Source of the DNA: G965267185 sp965267185
GTDB taxonomy: Bacteria > Pseudomonadota > Alphaproteobacteria > UBA6615
Assembly (NCBI GenBank): GCA_965267185.1
Contig: OZ253937.1
Coordinates: forward strand, 372,001-436,000
Reading direction: 5' to 3'
DNA: 64,000 bases
The position numbers and the translations under genes were made by a program. This document shows positions 63,250-64,000 of the stretch, in pieces. Positions within the stretch are counted from its first letter, which is position 1, and each line of letters begins with the position of its first letter. The notes under the pieces are model-generated. The model did not search any database. It was not told where the DNA came from and saw only the letters and a list, made by a program, of their open reading frames with translations.

Positions 63250-64000
63250 CGCGGAGCTTTTTCAGGATCATCTCCACTTGTTTCTTAATGGTCTGGATGC
63301 TTAGGCCATGAATGATGGCGATTTCCGGATTGGATTTGCCCTGTGCAACCCAATACAGCACCTCCGCCTCGCGGTTCGTGAGCCCGAGTGCCTTCAGGCT
63401 TTCGGTGGAATCCGCGGGCGTGTGGCGATTAAGAACAATCAGGTTATGCGTCCCATTTTCCGATGTTTCCAGGTGTAGGGTCAAACGGGCTGTTCCGCGC
63501 TCCAGTCTTAGCGGTTGAGAGCTATCATACAAAACCCAGTCTTGGACCTTAGCCGGCAGGCGTTCCTCATCAACATTATGGTGCGGGAAAAAGTCCTGCA
63601 GGCACTGTCGGGCAAAATCCGTCACACTGACTATTTCGTGTTGGTCTGACAGGGTAATTACGCCGCCGCCAAGTGTTTCAAGTGCCTGTTCTGCGGATTC
63701 CACCCGTTCCGTGAGGACCTCACGGTCAAGCACGTTGCGGAAGGCCTGAACCAAATGCGGCCGCAACAGGGATAGGATCGCCCGGTCGTTCTCATCGAAA
63801 TCGGTGTTGCGTCGATTAAAGGCAATACCGATCAAGCTCGGCGCCTCAGCCGGCAAACTGACAACCATCTGATAGGACAAATTGAAGTGGCGGTAGAATT
63901 CCCGATAGAGATCGGTCTCGCGCCATGCTTCAACGGTCATAAAGTCGGTAATTTTTCGGGGGCCATCGTCCGGCTCCCGTTGAAAATGCACGACCAAAGG
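63176..64000 (-). CDS. LuxR-family transcriptional regulator, 5' end beyond the window
   Basis: At least 274 residues are visible; the start is probably past the right edge. The C-terminal LuxR helix-turn-helix is LGLTNREAEVLYWVAQGKSN and LSIQTIKKQVEMILKKL. The front has a GAF-like region (LIGIAFNRRNTDFDENDRAI) and a short helical linker (REVLTERVESAEQALETLGG), then a PAS-like stretch. It lacks the obvious autoinducer-domain residues. It is convergent with, and overlaps, the PEP-CTERM-like gene. Confidence 0.88.
   Translation of the reverse strand, partial: PLVVHFQREPDDGPRKITDFMTVEAWRETDLYREFYRHFNLSYQMVVSLPAEAPSLIGIAFNRRNTDFDENDRAILSLLRPHLVQAFRNVLDREVLTERVESAEQALETLGGGVITLSDQHEIVSVTDFARQCLQDFFPHHNVDEERLPAKVQDWVLYDSSQPLRLERGTARLTLHLETSENGTHNLIVLNRHTPADSTESLKALGLTNREAEVLYWVAQGKSNPEIAIIHGLSIQTIKKQVEMILKKLRVNNRTSAAVKAIEQLGTANRREKS

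Overview
The window is a chromosomal segment of a GC-rich alphaproteobacterium, most like the Rhodospirillales and their relatives. The evidence is the purC-purS-purQ-purL-bolA-grxD run, the DUF1476 (F1-ATPase inhibitor zeta) and DUF1491 genes beside purB, the sfsA-map-radC run, and the many CoxL-type molybdenum hydroxylase, LLM flavoprotein, VOC and tripartite tricarboxylate transporter genes. This placement rests on gene content; I ran no search.

Layout. 1-9 kb: end of a molybdenum hydroxylase large subunit, an LLM oxidoreductase, a VOC protein, a secreted protein, a methyltransferase, an MFS carrier, nadE and a lipoprotein. 9-16 kb: cysS, cimA (isoleucine precursor pathway), a c-type cytochrome, DUF2927 and DUF3179 proteins. 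16-24 kb: trmJ, a LysR gene divergent from a long isocitrate dehydrogenase, an outer-membrane barrel and a TPR protein. 23-27 kb: a minus-strand operon (EamA carrier, ACMSD-like amidohydrolase, RidA, cupin, 2-hydroxyacid dehydrogenase) that looks catabolic. 27-30 kb: rpsD facing a redox protein with an in-frame UGA, a VOC protein and rarD. 30-40 kb: purine genes and neighbours. 40-45 kb: a quorum-sensing locus (luxR, lux box, luxI, P450, a small protein, a phosphotransferase). 45-48.5 kb: radC, map, sfsA, a CinA-like protein. 48.5-56 kb: a TTT uptake system with LysR, two SDRs and a choline-sulfatase-like enzyme. 56-61 kb: tRNA-Leu(UAA) followed by two copies of its 3' end, each closing an accessory module. 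61-64 kb: a LigB-type dioxygenase, a PEP-CTERM-like exported protein and a LuxR-type regulator cut by the window edge.

The two strongest unusual signals are these. First, the ORF at 28417-27755 (minus) is an exported thioredoxin/peroxiredoxin-like selenoprotein. Its UGA forms a U-P-F-C motif and is followed at the right distance by a perfect stem with a GGUC loop, the bacterial SECIS layout. Second, the region carries repeated 3'-end scars. The last codons of nadE, of an MFS gene and of a 2-hydroxyacid dehydrogenase, and the 3' half of tRNA-Leu, each recur downstream in direct orientation with accessory DNA in between. For nadE and the dehydrogenase every difference between gene end and copy is synonymous. 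This resembles att scars of elements that integrate in gene ends and restore them, but no integrase is present here.

No CRISPR array, rRNA, intact insertion sequence or prophage was seen.
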